Part shown: piece by piece, positions 62,467 to 64,000 of the stretch
How positions within the stretch are numbered: position 1 is the stretch's first letter
Layout: each line of letters begins with the position of its first letter
Source of the DNA: Elysia chlorotica
Lineage: Eukaryota; Mollusca; Gastropoda; Plakobranchidae
Assembly: GCA_003991915.1 (NCBI GenBank)
Contig: RQTK01000320.1
Location: 143,381-207,380, forward strand
Reading direction: 5' to 3'
DNA: 64,000 bases
Translations under genes and position numbers: made by a program
The notes under the pieces: generated by a model
Told to the model about the DNA's origin: nothing
Database searches by the model: none
Seen by the model: the letters and a program-made list of their open reading frames with translations, nothing else

Positions 62467-63284
62467 GTAGGTGCACTGTATATTGTTTTAGAATGGTCTT
62501 TGTTTTCACTAATATTCTCTGTGTCTATTAAAAAAGTTTTAGTACTTGTAATTCATTAGTAATGGAAGATAGTTCAGTGCTCTGTATGCTTTATGGAAAT
62601 TGTGTTTGTGTTTACAGTATCAGTTTTGTGCAAAACTTTAATTTTTTAGAAAGGATTTAATTTAGGTGCAAGCTTTCCATTACATAGTAATAGTTAATTT
62701 TTAAACAAAGCTCACCCAGAAAATGAAAGGTATTTGATTTAAGAAAATCTTCCACCTAAATAATGTTATTTTTAAATTTTTTAAGCAAATAAAAATTATG
62801 TTGCAAAACTACATAGTAAATTTAAATCTAGAATTATGCCTGTGTGCGGAAAAAAAAAAGCAAGCGTAAGTATATAACCAAAAATCTTAAGCAGAAGATG
62901 ATTTTTTCAAATTTGTCTAAATTTAAAGGACCAGGCTTTTTACATAAAATCACTTCACTCAAAAAAAAAAAGATTTTTCTCTTCTTTTTTCAAATTTCTC
63001 TCTTTTTTTTCTTCTTTCTTTCTCTCTCTCTTTTTTCCTTCTTTCTTCATTATTCTCTTTATATATTCCTCTTTAAAGAAAAATTCATTATTATTACTAT
63101 TTTTCTTTCTTTTTTTATTATTTCCCTCTCTCTCTTTTTTTTTCTTCTTTTTTTTGTATATATATATATATTATATCTAGACAGGTACGCTACTACTGCT
63201 GCTAATGATATACAGATTTTACCCCTTGAAGGGCAATGAAGAACATGATTTGATTAATGTCTCCTAGGTTCTTCTAGGGAGTCC

Positions 63285-63540
63285 AATACGGCGACTGGCC
63301 CCAAGACATACGTCTGACAATTTTATGTTCTGCCACGCATTTGACACAGCAGGGATACCATGACTGCTGTCTCAGCCGGTCACATGACATTATACTGACA
63401 CCGACCCAACCAGTTACAGGGACCTGAAATCGTAAAGAAAAAAAGCAGACAAAAAGCTGCCGATTGTGGGACTCGAACCCCGCACCTCCTGATCTGAAGA
63501 CCAATGCTCTACCACATGAGCTATTTCGCTCTCTGTGCAA
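63285..63540 (-). repeat. SINE-like element, family 1 (best full-length copy)
   Basis: Minus-strand head: TAGCTCATGTGGTAGAGCAT (A box) and GGGGTTCGAGTCCCAC (B box, about 63466-63481). The body follows, and the tail is CTGACAATTTTATGTTCTGCC in plus reading (63313-63333). It contains GGGATACCATGACTGCTGTC and CACCGACCCAACCAGTTACA, the blocks shared by other copies. The head resembles a tRNA, but the attached body makes a SINE more likely than a tRNA gene. Confidence 0.75.
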
Positions 63541-63654
63541 GTGCGGTGCAACTGGGAGTAATGACAAAATGAAGGTGCTGAATTTAATATTAGATGTAGA
63601 ATCTAGATCTATAAAACCCTTTTCATTAGTTAAGCCATGATTGTAGTTCTAGAA

Positions 63655-63725
63655 AGATTGCTCAAGTAAGCCAAGATTTTAGATTTAGATTGCTCAAGTA
63701 AGCCTAGATTTTAGATCTAGATAGA
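63655..63725 (+). repeat. Short tandem duplication (about 32-37 bp)
   Basis: AGATTGCTCAAGTAAGCC(A/T)AGATTTTAGAT occurs twice, then starts a third time (AGATTGCTGAAG). Confidence 0.8.
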
Positions 63726-64000
63726 TTGCTGAAGTCCAGCGGTAGAGGCAGTGCATGGGACTGACTAATTAATTAAAAAATACTGGTAGCAATGCCATTA
63801 GAACATTCGGTTGTCTATGACGCTTTGACTAACCAAGCCTAGATCTAGTTATTGTAAAAGACGATCCGGAAATCTAAAGGTGAACTATTTTTATTTTTAA
63901 TTATAATACATTTATGAAAAAATAAATCAATGAAAAATTTCATAATTATAGACTGAGCCGTCTTCAAGCCTTTTGTTAAGAATCCAGCGATTCTACTAAA

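Larger units (their letters stand above)
62467..64000 (+). other. ZMPSTE24 intron (continues past the window)
   Basis: No second ZMPSTE24 exon is seen. Contents are T-rich low-complexity sequence (62960-63170), (TA)n near 63158-63172, a full SINE-like copy and a short tandem duplication at 63655-63725. Confidence 0.7.

Noticed and set aside
62844-63239. 131-codon frame in the ZMPSTE24 intron
   Set aside because: Composed of Phe/Ser/Lys from T-rich and A-rich low-complexity DNA; not a ZMPSTE24 exon.
63466-63540. Possible genuine tRNA gene on the minus strand
   Set aside because: Good A and B boxes, but the anticodon arm pairs poorly and a repeat body shared with other copies is attached, so a SINE head fits better.

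Overview
Eukaryotic (metazoan) nuclear DNA, most likely from a mollusc and probably a gastropod. The evidence is split genes with GT-AG introns, AT-rich non-coding DNA, very dense GA/CT, GATA and GACA microsatellites, several tRNA-derived SINE-like copies, and overlapping CTAG/AGATCT motifs. The species call is inference. The protein families only show that it is a metazoan.

Layout. 1-20247: no recognisable coding exon. It holds long microsatellites, SINE-like copies and an exact 235-bp duplication; it is probably intron or upstream DNA of the next gene. 20248-26560 (+): five exons of a Limpet/FHL-type LIM-domain gene, running to the stop codon. The first visible exon starts inside a LIM domain, so the canonical 5' exons are missing. 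26561-30174: AT-rich 3' UTR and spacer. 30216-53108 (-): a complete 19-exon DEAH-box RNA helicase of the DHX33 type. All splice phases close and give a 660-residue protein. Its last intron holds a broken piggyBac-like transposase and an assembly gap. 53109-62292: intergenic DNA with a minisatellite, a second gap, a 122-bp tandem duplication and an LTR-like segment. 62293-62466 (+): the first coding exon of a STE24/ZMPSTE24 CAAX protease; the gene continues beyond the window.

The LIM gene and DHX33 converge tail to tail. DHX33 and ZMPSTE24 diverge but lie about 9 kb apart. The three genes have unrelated jobs (muscle/cytoskeletal LIM scaffold, RNA helicase, prenyl-protein protease) and nothing suggests co-regulation.

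I see no novel multi-gene system. The best observation is in the LIM gene: a 57-bp tandem repeat has copied the 3' splice site of the last exon, giving three AG acceptors in the same frame. Coordinates come from hand reading. Exon edges in the three genes were checked by splice consensus and codon phase; microsatellite and SINE edges are approximate.
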